From a virus, in the IMG/VR virus record IMGVR_UViG_3300030117_000212, positions 1 to 28,269 of that record: 28,269 bases of DNA. One strand, written 5' to 3'. Shown in pieces: positions 1-8,877 of the stretch (the stretch's first letter is position 1; each line of letters opens with the position of its first letter). Position numbers and translations under genes: made by a program. The notes under the pieces are model-generated. The model had not been told where the DNA came from. It did not search any database and saw nothing but the letters and a program-made list of their open reading frames with translations.

Positions 1-2
1 TT

Positions 3-137
3 AGCGAAGGTAACAGAAACTATGGTTTGCAAATACTAAACTTGATTCACACTCTCTGCCCAGAGTTATACCCGACAATGATTAAGGAGCAAAAAAATGT
101 CAGAAACGCTGATGACGGAAGCCGACCAAACCAATGA
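3..137 (+). CDS. C-terminal end of an upstream gene, probably the portal (head-tail connector) protein (partial)
   Basis: Frame 3 is open from the window edge to a TGA at 135-137, encoding 44 residues that begin SEGNRNYGLQILNLIHTLCP. The other two forward frames stop early, so this is the only candidate for the gene entering from the left. It overlaps the first 41 bases of the scaffold gene. In T7-like podoviruses the gene directly before the scaffold is the portal, and that position is the only reason for the assignment; no portal motif can be judged from so short a fragment. It could be another head gene. Confidence 0.45.
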   Translation, partial: SEGNRNYGLQILNLIHTLCPELYPTMIKEQKNVRNADDGSRPNQ

Positions 138-795
138 AGGCAGCACACAGCAATCAGTAGGAGAAGCACAAACCGAGCAATCGGCTAAAGCAACTAATAC
201 TGAAGAAACACAGCAACAAGCTGAAAATGTAGCAGATCAGCAAGATTCGGATGAATCCTCTACTGAAAGTGAAACTAGCGAACAGGAAACCAGTAAAGAA
301 GGTGCTCCTGACAAATACGAGTTTAACGATAAGGTGGCTGACGCACCAGAAGTACTCGACCCCGAAGTCTTAACTGCATTCGGTGAAGTCGCTAAAGAAC
401 TTGACCTGCCACAAGACGCTGCACAAAAGGTATTAGACAAAGTCGCACCTGTAATACAGGCAAGACAAGCAGAACAGGTAGAAAAAGCAAGAGTAGAGTG
501 GGCAGAAGAATCAAAATCAGATGATGAATTTGGTGGCGAAACTTTTGAAACTAATCTCGAAGTTGCAAAAACAGCCCTTAATGCTTTTGGTACTGATCCT
601 TTTAAACAGTTGCTGTCAGAATCAGGCTTGGGAAATCACCCCGAAGTAATTCGGTTTATGTACCGAGCAGGTAAGGCAATTGGTGAAGATAGTTATGTTG
701 GTAATTCACAAGGAGCAAATGCCCAAGGCAGTAAAGTTCCTAAAGATTTTAACGGCATAGCTAACGCACTATATTCAAATCAGCAAAACAAGTAA
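97..795 (+). CDS. Capsid scaffolding (assembly) protein
   Basis: A 232-residue, very acidic protein. Residues 1-75 are rich in Q, E, S and T with almost no hydrophobic residues and are likely disordered. The middle (about 85-135) looks helical, and the C-terminal part (about 160-232) is more ordered, with the segment HPEVIRFMYRAGKAIGEDSY. This make-up and the place directly before the major capsid gene are typical of podovirus scaffolds, which guide procapsid assembly and are then lost. The ATG at 97 is preceded by AAGGAG at good spacing; a second Met at residue 6 has no such site. Twelve bases separate it from the capsid gene. The role rests on composition and position, not on a catalytic motif. 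Confidence 0.8.
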   Translation: MSETLMTEADQTNEGSTQQSVGEAQTEQSAKATNTEETQQQAENVADQQDSDESSTESETSEQETSKEGAPDKYEFNDKVADAPEVLDPEVLTAFGEVAKELDLPQDAAQKVLDKVAPVIQARQAEQVEKARVEWAEESKSDDEFGGETFETNLEVAKTALNAFGTDPFKQLLSESGLGNHPEVIRFMYRAGKAIGEDSYVGNSQGANAQGSKVPKDFNGIANALYSNQQNK

Positions 796-806
796 GGAGT
801 TATTAA

Positions 807-1826
807 ATGGCTACACTTTCAACCTCAAATTTAACACTAGCGGATTGGGCAAAAAGAACTGACCCAGACGGTAGAGTTCCAATCGTTGCAGAATTACTAT
901 CACAGAGCAACGAAATACTAGATGATTGCGTGTTTAAGGAAGGTAATTTACCTACTGGAGAGCGTGTAGTTATTAGGACAGGCTTACCCGGTGTTTACTG
1001 GAGAGCACTTAACCAAGGTATTCCATCAACTAAGTCAACAACAGCACAGATTGACGAAGCTTGCGGAATTCTAGAAGCTCGTTCTGAAGTAGACAAAGAC
1101 TTAGCAATGTTAAATGGTAACACTGCTCAGTTCCGTCTATCTGAAGATACTGCGTTCTTAGAAGCAATGAACCAGACACAAGCAGAAACAATGTTCTACG
1201 GCAACCCCGGAACAGATCCTAAGAAGTTTTTAGGATTAGCACCAAGATATGGTGACTTATCTGCTGACAACGCTGTAAACATTCTTGATGCAGGTGGATC
1301 AGGTTCTGATAACGCTTCTGTATATTTAGTTGTTTGGGGTGATAATACTGTTTATTGTCCTTTCCCTAAAGGATCTAAAGCAGGTTTAACTCACGAAGAT
1401 CTTGGTGAGCAAACTGTTTACAATAGTGACGGCACAAGACTACAAGCTTTTGCTACACGTTACCAATGGAAAAATGGTTTGGTTGTTAAAGATTGGAGAT
1501 ATGTTGTTCGTATTTGCAACGTTGACATTTCTGACCTTCTTGGTAGTGCTAACACACAAACAGCAGCAGCATCAACTAACTTAGTTAAATTGATGGCAAG
1601 AGCGTTGTACAGAATACCAAACATGGCAATGGGAAGAGCAGCTTTCTATATGAATAGAACAGTTCACTCAGGCATGGCTATTGCAGCACTTGATAAATCA
1701 CAAAACGTATTAAACATACAGGAAGGTTTATCACAGTTTGGATCAGCACAAAACTACTTATCATTCCTTGGAGTACCTCTAAGAAGAGTAGATGCGTTGA
1801 TTAACAGCGAAGCTCGTGTAACTTAA
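807..1826 (+). CDS. Major capsid protein (BPP-1-like family)
   Basis: A 339-residue protein that builds the icosahedral head. The N-terminal run LADWAKRTDPDGRVPIVAEL, the following NLPTGERVVIRTGLP, and later QAETMFYGNPGTDP and FLGLAPRYGDLS match what I remember of the major capsid family of Bordetella BPP-1-like and Bcep22-like podoviruses, rather than T7 gp10. It lies between the scaffold and a Bbp16-like cement protein, as in that lineage. The start has a good Shine-Dalgarno site (AAGGAG, 8 bases upstream). The length is normal for the family and there is no sign of a second, frameshifted form. Codon use is richer in G and C than in the internal virion genes, as expected for the most highly expressed gene. 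Confidence 0.9.
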   Translation: MATLSTSNLTLADWAKRTDPDGRVPIVAELLSQSNEILDDCVFKEGNLPTGERVVIRTGLPGVYWRALNQGIPSTKSTTAQIDEACGILEARSEVDKDLAMLNGNTAQFRLSEDTAFLEAMNQTQAETMFYGNPGTDPKKFLGLAPRYGDLSADNAVNILDAGGSGSDNASVYLVVWGDNTVYCPFPKGSKAGLTHEDLGEQTVYNSDGTRLQAFATRYQWKNGLVVKDWRYVVRICNVDISDLLGSANTQTAAASTNLVKLMARALYRIPNMAMGRAAFYMNRTVHSGMAIAALDKSQNVLNIQEGLSQFGSAQNYLSFLGVPLRRVDALINSEARVT

Positions 1827-1871
1827 TAGTTACAAGATATTTATTTCTATTTTTTTGGAGAATTTCTTAAA

Positions 1872-2303
1872 ATGATTACAGACAAACTGCTCCGAGTGAG
1901 CGAAGATCAAGCAGTTACTTCAACAGCATATTCAACTAACACTATTGATTTAAGTGTTGCTAGAGATGTCGGTGAAGGTACAGCTTTGTACATGAATTTT
2001 GCTTTAACAGAAGCATTTGCTAACGGTACAAACATTACTTTTGAAGTAGTTACTAGTGCTAACGCTAACTTGTCTAGTCACGATGTTGTCGGTAGTAGTA
2101 CAACTATTGCTACAGCAGCACTTACATTAGGTAAGAACATTGTTGTACGCATTAATCCTGATATTGCAGGTAAAGGTAAAAGGTACTTAGGTGCAAGATA
2201 CGTTGTTACTGGTACTATGAACGCAGGTAAAGTTACTGCTGACGTAGTAGAAACAATCGGTGATGGTCAAAAGTACTATGCTTCTGGCTTTACCGTAGCT
2301 TAA
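1872..2303 (+). CDS. Capsid cement (decoration) protein, Bbp16-like
   Basis: A 143-residue protein of mostly beta character, ending YASGFTVA. The pattern MITDKLLRVSEDQAVTSTAY, then TIDLSVARDVGEG, then GKGKRYLGARYVVTGT and AGKVTADVV, fits the BPP-1 Bbp16 cement family, which sits on the outside of the capsid lattice and stabilises it. It directly follows the capsid gene, the usual place. A GGAG site precedes the ATG after a 45-base gap that contains a T-run but no hairpin I can find. The call rests on remembered family resemblance plus position. Confidence 0.82.
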   Translation: MITDKLLRVSEDQAVTSTAYSTNTIDLSVARDVGEGTALYMNFALTEAFANGTNITFEVVTSANANLSSHDVVGSSTTIATAALTLGKNIVVRINPDIAGKGKRYLGARYVVTGTMNAGKVTADVVETIGDGQKYYASGFTVA

Positions 2304-2315
2304 TAAGGAGAATCT

Positions 2316-2624
2316 ATGCCTATTTACAGAGCTAAAGTCAAGTGTTTCGTTGGTCAATCCATGCGAGAAGCTGATGAAGAGTTTGAATATAACGGAGAGT
2401 TTAATAGTAATATTGAATTAGTTGGTGGAATTGAACCTGACCTACCTGTGGCGTCAAACACAACCGTACTGTCAGAAGATGTTCAGCCAACTACTCAATC
2501 CATTGATTATGTATCAATGACTAAAGCAGAACTTGAAGTGTATGGTCGTTCTATTGGTGTTGAGCTTGATAGAAGGCAAACTAAAGAAACTCTTATTAGT
2601 CAACTTGAAGCAGCAAATAAGTAG
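2316..2624 (+). CDS. Small head-region protein with C-terminal SAP/HeH-like helix pair
   Basis: A 102-residue protein. The first 50 residues look like a small beta domain (MPIYRAKVKCFVGQSMREAD). A linker of about 20 residues follows, and then MTKAELEVYGRSIGVELDRR plus TKETLISQL, the helix-extended-helix pattern shared by SAP, LEM and Rho N-terminal domains, which often bind nucleic acid. It is the last gene before a strong terminator, so it belongs to the head transcription unit. AAGGAG precedes the ATG closely. Similar small genes lie between capsid and connector genes in many phages; a head-completion or DNA-contact role is inference. Confidence 0.7.
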   Translation: MPIYRAKVKCFVGQSMREADEEFEYNGEFNSNIELVGGIEPDLPVASNTTVLSEDVQPTTQSIDYVSMTKAELEVYGRSIGVELDRRQTKETLISQLEAANK

Positions 2625-2649
2625 GCATTATTTTCTTATTTTTGTTATT

Positions 2650-2686
2650 GGGGGCTAGTAGTAATACTGCTAACCTCCTCTTTTTT
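2650..2686 (+). terminator. Rho-independent terminator between head and tail genes
   Basis: GGGGG (2650-2654) pairs with CCTCC (2674-2678) and TAGTAG (2656-2661) with CTGCTA (2667-2672), with one C/A mismatch between the two stem parts and a 5-base loop, TAATA. The hairpin is followed at once by TCTTTTTT. It lies 25 bases after the last head gene and overlaps the leader of tail tubular protein A, whose AGGAG site follows the T-run. T7 places its T-phi terminator at the same point, between genes 10 and 11, so partial termination that raises capsid over tail expression is likely. Confidence 0.8.
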
Positions 2687-2696
2687 AGGAGATGTC

Positions 2697-3365
2697 ATGG
2701 CAACTGAAGTAGATATTTGCAACCTTGCCCTAGCTCATTTGGGTGATGATGCAACAATAGCTTCGTTATCCCCACCAGAGGGATCGGCTCAAGCAGAGAA
2801 AGCTGCACGTTTTTATCCAATAGCAAGGAATACTTTGCTAGAAATGCATACATGGAACTTTGCATCAAAGCGTGGAAACCTAGCATTAACAACTAATACC
2901 CTTGACCAATGGGATTATGCATATGTAGCCCCTGCGGACATGATGTCACCTGTCGCAATAATATCTCCCACAGCCCAAAACGATTACGCTACAAGAATGT
3001 CTGCCGGTGACACTCCCGGAGGAATAACAAGTAACTATGCACCTACTATTGTGGCAGGGCAATATACACCACAACAATTTTCATTGGAAGGCGATTTAAT
3101 TTATACGAACCAAGAAAATGCAATGTTGCGATATCAAGCATTTATAACTGATCCATCATTGTTTTCACCCTTATTTGTAATTACTTTGTCATGGCATCTG
3201 GCATCAATGCTTGCAGGTCCTGTAATTAAAGGAGATCAAGGAGCAGCAGAAGCAAAACGTAGTTCACAAATGATGGTTAATTATTTAAATAGTGCAAAGC
3301 AATCAGATAATTTACATAGAGATATTACAGTTGAGCATATAGTCCCTTGGACATCTGGGAGGTAA
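2697..3365 (+). CDS. Tail tubular protein A (T7 gp11-like adaptor)
   Basis: A 222-residue protein of the gp11-type adaptor family, which forms the ring between portal and nozzle. The N-terminus MATEVDICNLALAHLGDDAT, then EKAARFYPIARNTLLEMHTW with NFASKR, is the hallmark of this family. The C-terminal helix around FVITLSWHLASMLAGPVIKG is also typical. The length is normal. The gene has its own AGGAG site directly after the terminator, so it needs read-through or a promoter nearby. The stop lies three bases before the ATG of the nozzle gene, showing translational coupling. Confidence 0.9.
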   Translation: MATEVDICNLALAHLGDDATIASLSPPEGSAQAEKAARFYPIARNTLLEMHTWNFASKRGNLALTTNTLDQWDYAYVAPADMMSPVAIISPTAQNDYATRMSAGDTPGGITSNYAPTIVAGQYTPQQFSLEGDLIYTNQENAMLRYQAFITDPSLFSPLFVITLSWHLASMLAGPVIKGDQGAAEAKRSSQMMVNYLNSAKQSDNLHRDITVEHIVPWTSGR

Positions 3366-3368
3366 CTA

Positions 3369-5843
3369 ATGCCAACAACACGCACCTTTAAACAATCATT
3401 TTCTGGAGGAGAAATATCAGCAGAAATGCTCGGACGTATTGCTGATAATAAATTTCAACAAGGTGCAGCAACAATGCGTAATTTCATTGCTAAACCACAA
3501 GGACCTGCACAAAATAGACCGGGATTTGCATTTGTAAGAGAAGTTAAAGATAGTACAAAATCCACAAGGCTATTATCTTTTACATTTAATACAACTCAAA
3601 CTATGGTGCTTGAGTTTGGTGATCAATATTTTAGGTTTCATACGCAAGGCCAAACTTTATTTTATAACGATGGTGCAGCATGGAACGGTGGTACTAACTA
3701 TGTAGTTGGCTCGATAGCTAAACAAGGCGGTGTAAATTATTATTCAAAAACTGCACATTCTAATAGTCAACCACCAAACGCAACTAATTGGTATGCGATG
3801 CCAACAAGTCCTAACGTATATGAAATACCACATCCATATTTAGAAGCAGAATTGTTTGATGTTAATTATGTGCAATCTGCTGACGTTATAACAATAGTGC
3901 ATCCTAACCACGCACCTAGAGAACTTAGAAGACTTGGTGCTACGCAATGGGAATTGCGTGTTATTGATTTTGGTAGCCCATTACCAGCACCTACTGGTGT
4001 CAACGCTGTTATGTACATACCTGCGTCTAGTTCAACAAGTACCGATACTTATGTTGCACACACATATGTTGTAACGGCTGTTAAATCTAATTTAGTAGAT
4101 GAAAGTAATCAATCAACGGCTGATAGTGTAAATAACAATATATTTGTTACTGGAGCAAAAAATACGATTACATGGAACGCAGTTACTGGTGCTAGTCGAT
4201 ATAGAGTTTATAAACAACAAGGTGGTATATATGGATTTCTTGGTGAAACTACTACTACGACACTTGTAGACGATAATATTTCACCAGATTTTTCAAGAAC
4301 ACCACCAATACATGAAAATGATTTTGTAGGTACTGGTAATTATCCCGGTGCTGTATCTTATTTTGAACAACGCAGAGTGTTTGCAGGTACAAATAATGCA
4401 CCACAAAATATATGGATGACTAAATCAGGTACTGAAAGTAATATGTCTTTTGGGCTACCTATACGAGATGATGACCGTATTGAGTTTAGAGTTGCTGCTC
4501 GTGAAGCAAATACTATTAGACATATAGTTCCATTAACTAATTTACTTATGCTTACTGGATCAGCAGAATGGCGAGTAACTTCTGTTAATAGTGATGCAAT
4601 AACACCTACATCTATATCAGTAAAACCGCAGTCTTATGTGGGATCTAACAATGCACAACCAGTAATTGTTAATAATAGTCTGGTGTATGCTGCTGCTCGT
4701 GGCGGTCATGTAAGAGAACTTGGTTATAACTGGCAAGCTAATGGTTTTATTACAGGTGATTTATCAATTCGTGCTGCACATTTGTTTGATACTTATACGA
4801 TTATAGATATGGCTCTATCAAAATCACCAATACCTATTGTTTGGCAAGTAAGTAGTAGTGGCTTATTATTAGGTCTTACATATGTCCCAGAACAACAAAT
4901 AGGAGCATGGCATCGTCATGATACAGATGGTTTGTTTGAAAGCGTAGCTTGCGTATCTGAAGGAAATGATGACGTTACATATTGCATTGTAAAAAGAGAA
5001 ATAAATGGTGCAAGCAAACGCTATGTAGAACGCATGGGTACAAGGATATTTGCAACTCAACGTGATAATTTTTTTGTAGATGCAGGTGCAACTTACGATG
5101 GCACTAATACAAACACAGGTCAAAATGTAACTATATCTGGTGGTACAAATTACACAAAAGGCGAAAGCGTAACAATTACTGCTAACTATAATTTATTTAA
5201 TGCACCTCCTAGTCTTGATGATGTTGGTGACGCAATTATTTTAGTTGATGATAATAATAATATTCATTTCCGTTGTGATATTATATCTACTACAAGTCAA
5301 ACACAAGCTACAGTAAAATTAGATCAAGATTTACCATCGCATTTGCGTAATGCAGCTATAACAACTTATGAAATTGCAAGAAATATTATATCAGGTATTA
5401 GTTGGCTAGAAGGTGAAACGGTAAACATTTTGGCAGATGGTGCTGTACATCCACAAAAAGTTGTATCTAGCGGATCTATTACGTTAGATCGTGCAGCTAG
5501 TGTAGTTCATCTTGGATTGCCTATAGAAGCTGATTTAGAAACTTTACCAATGGCAATGCAAGTAGAAGCTCTTGGTCAGGGTAGAGTAAAAAATTTAAAT
5601 CATGTATGGCTGCGTGTATTGGAATCTTCTGGTATATTTGCTGGTCCTAGTGCAGATAAATTAGTAGAAGCAAAACAACGTACAACTGAACCGTATGGAT
5701 CGCCACCAGATTTAAAGACACAAGATATAAAAATAATGCTTACACCACAATGGCAAGATAATGGACAGTTATTTGTACGACAAACAGACCCATTACCACT
5801 AACAATTGTAGGCTTAACATTAGAAGTAGCTATGGGTGGATAG
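3369..5843 (+). CDS. Tail tubular protein B / nozzle protein with CBM5/12-like and FN3-like inserts
   Basis: An 824-residue tail protein that forms the nozzle below the adaptor ring. The N-terminus (FSGGEISAEMLGRIADNKF, then GAATMRNFIAKPQGPAQNRP) is characteristic of phage nozzle and stabilisation proteins of this lineage. Residues about 105-141 have the spaced pattern W..G..Y..G......G..YY...H....P....NW, resembling a chitin-binding CBM5/12 module. Residues about 205-300 look like a fibronectin type III repeat, ending SRYRVYKQQGGIYGFLGE. A GGAGG site lies just upstream of the ATG. At 824 residues it is close to T7 gp12 in length, so the inserts may replace T7-specific segments. The nozzle call is firm; the insert folds are inferred from motif spacing. 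Confidence 0.87.
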   Translation: MPTTRTFKQSFSGGEISAEMLGRIADNKFQQGAATMRNFIAKPQGPAQNRPGFAFVREVKDSTKSTRLLSFTFNTTQTMVLEFGDQYFRFHTQGQTLFYNDGAAWNGGTNYVVGSIAKQGGVNYYSKTAHSNSQPPNATNWYAMPTSPNVYEIPHPYLEAELFDVNYVQSADVITIVHPNHAPRELRRLGATQWELRVIDFGSPLPAPTGVNAVMYIPASSSTSTDTYVAHTYVVTAVKSNLVDESNQSTADSVNNNIFVTGAKNTITWNAVTGASRYRVYKQQGGIYGFLGETTTTTLVDDNISPDFSRTPPIHENDFVGTGNYPGAVSYFEQRRVFAGTNNAPQNIWMTKSGTESNMSFGLPIRDDDRIEFRVAAREANTIRHIVPLTNLLMLTGSAEWRVTSVNSDAITPTSISVKPQSYVGSNNAQPVIVNNSLVYAAARGGHVRELGYNWQANGFITGDLSIRAAHLFDTYTIIDMALSKSPIPIVWQVSSSGLLLGLTYVPEQQIGAWHRHDTDGLFESVACVSEGNDDVTYCIVKREINGASKRYVERMGTRIFATQRDNFFVDAGATYDGTNTNTGQNVTISGGTNYTKGESVTITANYNLFNAPPSLDDVGDAIILVDDNNNIHFRCDIISTTSQTQATVKLDQDLPSHLRNAAITTYEIARNIISGISWLEGETVNILADGAVHPQKVVSSGSITLDRAASVVHLGLPIEADLETLPMAMQVEALGQGRVKNLNHVWLRVLESSGIFAGPSADKLVEAKQRTTEPYGSPPDLKTQDIKIMLTPQWQDNGQLFVRQTDPLPLTIVGLTLEVAMGG

Positions 5844-5899
5844 TGTGACCGTAAGCAGATATCATGTAGTTATACTAAAAATAAAGTAGTGTTGAAGTT
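5843..5899 (+). promoter_or_regulatory. Conserved intergenic element, copy 1
   Basis: The gap before the first internal virion gene begins with GTGTGACCGTAA (5843-5854), repeated exactly at 17228-17239 before the tail fibre gene. Further on, both gaps contain AGTTAT, a CTAAA/ATAA stretch and TAGTG. In each case the motif starts at or within three bases of the preceding stop codon. Two matching copies in the only sizeable gaps of this region suggest a late promoter or RNA-processing site. A weak TATACT is present in this copy but is not well spaced from a -35 box. The function is inferred. Confidence 0.5.
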
Positions 5900-6481
5900 A
5901 TGGCAACTGGTTGGAGTTCTTTAAGTCCGTTAGGTCAGTTTGGTGTAATATCACAAGGATTTGGTGCAGTAAGTGGTCTTATTGCTGCCGGTAGTGCAGC
6001 TAGTGCAGAAAAATATAAAATAAAAAGTTTAGCATTAAGTTTAGAACATAAAAAAGATATGGCTTTGTTTAATCAAAAGATGAAAGAAAGTCAGGCACAG
6101 CATATAAATAGAGTATTTAATAAGCGATATCAAATAATGACCTTAAAACAAGGAGCACAAAAATCTAAAGGTGTAGTATCAATAGCATCCAGAGGTGGTG
6201 TAAGAGGTGTAGGTAGTAATTTAAATGCAATGGTTAGTTCTGAAATATTGGCAGAGATAGATAAAATGACTATGAATTCAAATAAAGTAAGAGCAAGAGA
6301 AAACAAACGATTAGAAGCTGTAGGTGTAGGTATACAAGCGAATCAATATGGAGTTAGTGCAAGTAATATGTTTGCTACTGCATCGCAAATAAATCCTTGG
6401 ATGAATATGACTAGTAGTTTGTTGACAGGTGGTTCTAGCTTTATTAGTAATCTTCCACCCGGTATGTTAAGAAAATCGTAA
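5900..6481 (+). CDS. Internal virion protein (T7 gp14-like position)
   Basis: A 193-residue protein. The N-terminus, about residues 7-35, is rich in Gly, Ala and Ser (GQFGVISQGFGAVSGLIAAG) and resembles the membrane-active helix of gp14-type proteins, which form the outer-membrane pore of the ejected channel. The middle is a Lys- and Gln-rich helix, then GVVSIASRGGVRGVGSN, a motif I associate with podovirus internal proteins. It sits between the nozzle and the two larger internal proteins, exactly as gene 14 does in T7. The leader has no strong ribosome site (TTGAAG only). The stop overlaps the next ATG (TAATG). Position and composition carry the call. Confidence 0.75.
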   Translation: MATGWSSLSPLGQFGVISQGFGAVSGLIAAGSAASAEKYKIKSLALSLEHKKDMALFNQKMKESQAQHINRVFNKRYQIMTLKQGAQKSKGVVSIASRGGVRGVGSNLNAMVSSEILAEIDKMTMNSNKVRARENKRLEAVGVGIQANQYGVSASNMFATASQINPWMNMTSSLLTGGSSFISNLPPGMLRKS

Positions 6482-8877
6482 TGGCAAGAGTACCTTTTCA
6501 GCAAAATTTAAATCAAGAAGTAGCAGCAGGTTCTGAGGTGCAATTTGGTGCTACTGCTGTAGAGCCAATGAAAGATGTGGTTACTGATGATATAGAACGA
6601 CAAGGCCGTGCGTTAACACAGGCAGGGCAAACAATACAAAAATTAGATGATGAATTAAATGACGCTGAAGCTAAACGGTTATATAACGAATCGCATTATG
6701 AAGTAGAACGTGTTGCAAACGAATACACACAATTGCAAGGTGTTAATGCAGTAGGAACAATACAAACACAAGGAGAAGGAGAAGAACAAATAACTGTATT
6801 AGATGATTACAACAACAATAAATTAAAAGCAGTTCTTGATTCAGGTTCATCTAAAGCAAGTAATGGCGTTGTTAAATATATGTATGAACAAATGATGTCA
6901 ACGTCTATAAAATCTGCACAAAATAAAATGATTACGCACTCATTAAAACAACAACGTAATTATTTAGAAAATGAAACGAATAAAAGTATAGATATTTTTA
7001 AAAGCAAAGCTATGAATAATTACAAAGATTGGAGAGATCCTACAGGTGAATTTAATAAAAATCGTTATGCAGCACATGAAGAATTAAAAAAATATGCAGT
7101 ATTAAAAGGTTGGAATTTAGACCCAAACGCTGTTAATTCTGAAGGAAAAAAGATTGGAATTAGTGCACAATATTTAAACGAAAAAAGTAAATTAGATTTA
7201 GAGATAGCAAAAGATGTAATTAAAAAATTAAATGAAGACAAAGATACTGTAGGTGTAAAAGAATTTATACAAAGTTTAAAGCCTTTTACAAATGAAAAAA
7301 ATTATAACGAAGTATCTATTGGTATAGAACAAAAACATGAAAATTTTAAAGGAGAAAATTGTGTAAATGCAGTATTAACTAATAATGGTAATCAAAACAA
7401 TGGTGATTTTTTAACACAAACAAATAAATTAATGTGTTTAAAAACTAATCATGCTTACGAAGATGGCAAAGGTGCAGTTGTTACTGACGGATTTCATTCA
7501 GATCAAGTTGACACAACAGAAAAGAAAAACACAGAAAATATAGAAGCATTACAACAAGAAAGAGATACATCTAAATTTTATTCAGTAGATTCTGCACAAA
7601 CAGGTACTCTTATTCAAGAACATCAAACAACGCATTTGTATGCCATACAAAGACTAGGTGTAAAAAAAGCTGATTTATTGTATACAAAAGCAAAATCAGA
7701 AATAGATATTGATAAAACAAAATACAAAGAAGATGCTGTTTATGCAAATAGAATAAATAAAAAAATTTTAGATAACTACAATAAATTAATTATTGAAGAA
7801 TCAAATAAAATATACGGCAGATTTGGTGAAAGTGATTATGCAATAGCTATTGCTAATGATTTAGAAATTATAAAAAAAGGTGTTGATTACAATTATAAAA
7901 ATACTAACGAAGACGTAGACGTTAATTTTATAACAGGATTGCGTCCATTAAATAATCTTAAAGAAGAAATAAAAGAAACTATTACTGATAAGGATACGCA
8001 AGAACACGCATTAAAAGATTTAGAAGTTAAATACACAGAAATATACAATCAAAAAACACAAATTTATAATCAAAATTTAAACAATGCAAAACGCATAGCA
8101 TTTGCAACGCCTAATGGATGGAAAAATCTTGCAGCTAATAATATAGAAATAGAAAATTTTAGCAAAGAAGATCAAGAAATATTAAAGAAAGGACAACCAA
8201 CAGAATCAAATAAAGATGTTGTTATTGATTTAGAAAGAAATCCATTAGAAATAAAAGATAACTTATTAGCGTACAGCCATCAATTATCTCCATCTGATTA
8301 TCTAGAATTTGAAAGATATGCCGAGTCTTTAAATAGTGACGCAAGTGACGCAAAAATTATAGAAGCAACTGGTAATTCTGATATGTTTGACGCTAGTTTA
8401 ATTAGATATGGCTATACAGATATAGTTAGTAAAATAACAGATGATCCAAAAGCAAAAGATCAATATAATTTTAAATTTGATTATAAACAAATTAAAGATG
8501 CTTGGCTAACTAGAATAGATAAAGAACAATCTGATACAGGCAAAAAATTAACTAGAACTAGAAAACAAGAATTATTAGATGAAATATTGGCAGATGGCGT
8601 TATTACTAAAAGATGGGGTTTATTTAAAAAATCTGATATTACTATTCCTTCGGTTGCATTAGAAGCAGATCAATTTAAAGATGCGTTTGTTTTTGTTGGT
8701 AATGAAAAAGTATTTACATATAACATACCAAAAGATGTTAGAGAATATTTTATAGCAGGTTATGAGGCAGCAGGTATACCGTATACAGAACAAATGATTG
8801 CAAACGAATATGTGTTGCATGGAAAGAAAAAATCTAAAAAAGAAATAATTAAATTTAAAGAGGAAAATAATTTATGA
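6481..8877 (+). CDS. Internal virion protein (T7 gp15-like position)
   Basis: A 798-residue, Lys/Asn/Glu-rich, mostly helical protein with no membrane segment or catalytic motif that I can see. The N-terminus MARVPFQQNLNQEVAAGSEV followed by QAGQTIQKLDDELNDAEAKR is a pattern common in large internal virion proteins of marine podoviruses. In T7 the equivalent gp15 lines the DNA-ejection tube in the periplasm; length and gene order agree. Codons are strongly AT-biased and the region is among the most AT-rich in the window. It overlaps the previous stop by one base and the next start by four (ATGA), so all three internal protein genes are translationally coupled. Confidence 0.75.
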   Translation: MARVPFQQNLNQEVAAGSEVQFGATAVEPMKDVVTDDIERQGRALTQAGQTIQKLDDELNDAEAKRLYNESHYEVERVANEYTQLQGVNAVGTIQTQGEGEEQITVLDDYNNNKLKAVLDSGSSKASNGVVKYMYEQMMSTSIKSAQNKMITHSLKQQRNYLENETNKSIDIFKSKAMNNYKDWRDPTGEFNKNRYAAHEELKKYAVLKGWNLDPNAVNSEGKKIGISAQYLNEKSKLDLEIAKDVIKKLNEDKDTVGVKEFIQSLKPFTNEKNYNEVSIGIEQKHENFKGENCVNAVLTNNGNQNNGDFLTQTNKLMCLKTNHAYEDGKGAVVTDGFHSDQVDTTEKKNTENIEALQQERDTSKFYSVDSAQTGTLIQEHQTTHLYAIQRLGVKKADLLYTKAKSEIDIDKTKYKEDAVYANRINKKILDNYNKLIIEESNKIYGRFGESDYAIAIANDLEIIKKGVDYNYKNTNEDVDVNFITGLRPLNNLKEEIKETITDKDTQEHALKDLEVKYTEIYNQKTQIYNQNLNNAKRIAFATPNGWKNLAANNIEIENFSKEDQEILKKGQPTESNKDVVIDLERNPLEIKDNLLAYSHQLSPSDYLEFERYAESLNSDASDAKIIEATGNSDMFDASLIRYGYTDIVSKITDDPKAKDQYNFKFDYKQIKDAWLTRIDKEQSDTGKKLTRTRKQELLDEILADGVITKRWGLFKKSDITIPSVALEADQFKDAFVFVGNEKVFTYNIPKDVREYFIAGYEAAGIPYTEQMIANEYVLHGKKKSKKEIIKFKEENNL

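Noticed and set aside
1402-1584. 60-residue frame within the capsid gene
   Set aside because: No ribosome site and no composition shift; the capsid frame is clearly the coding one.
1827-1871. Terminator after the capsid gene
   Set aside because: A T-run is present, but I find no stem before it.
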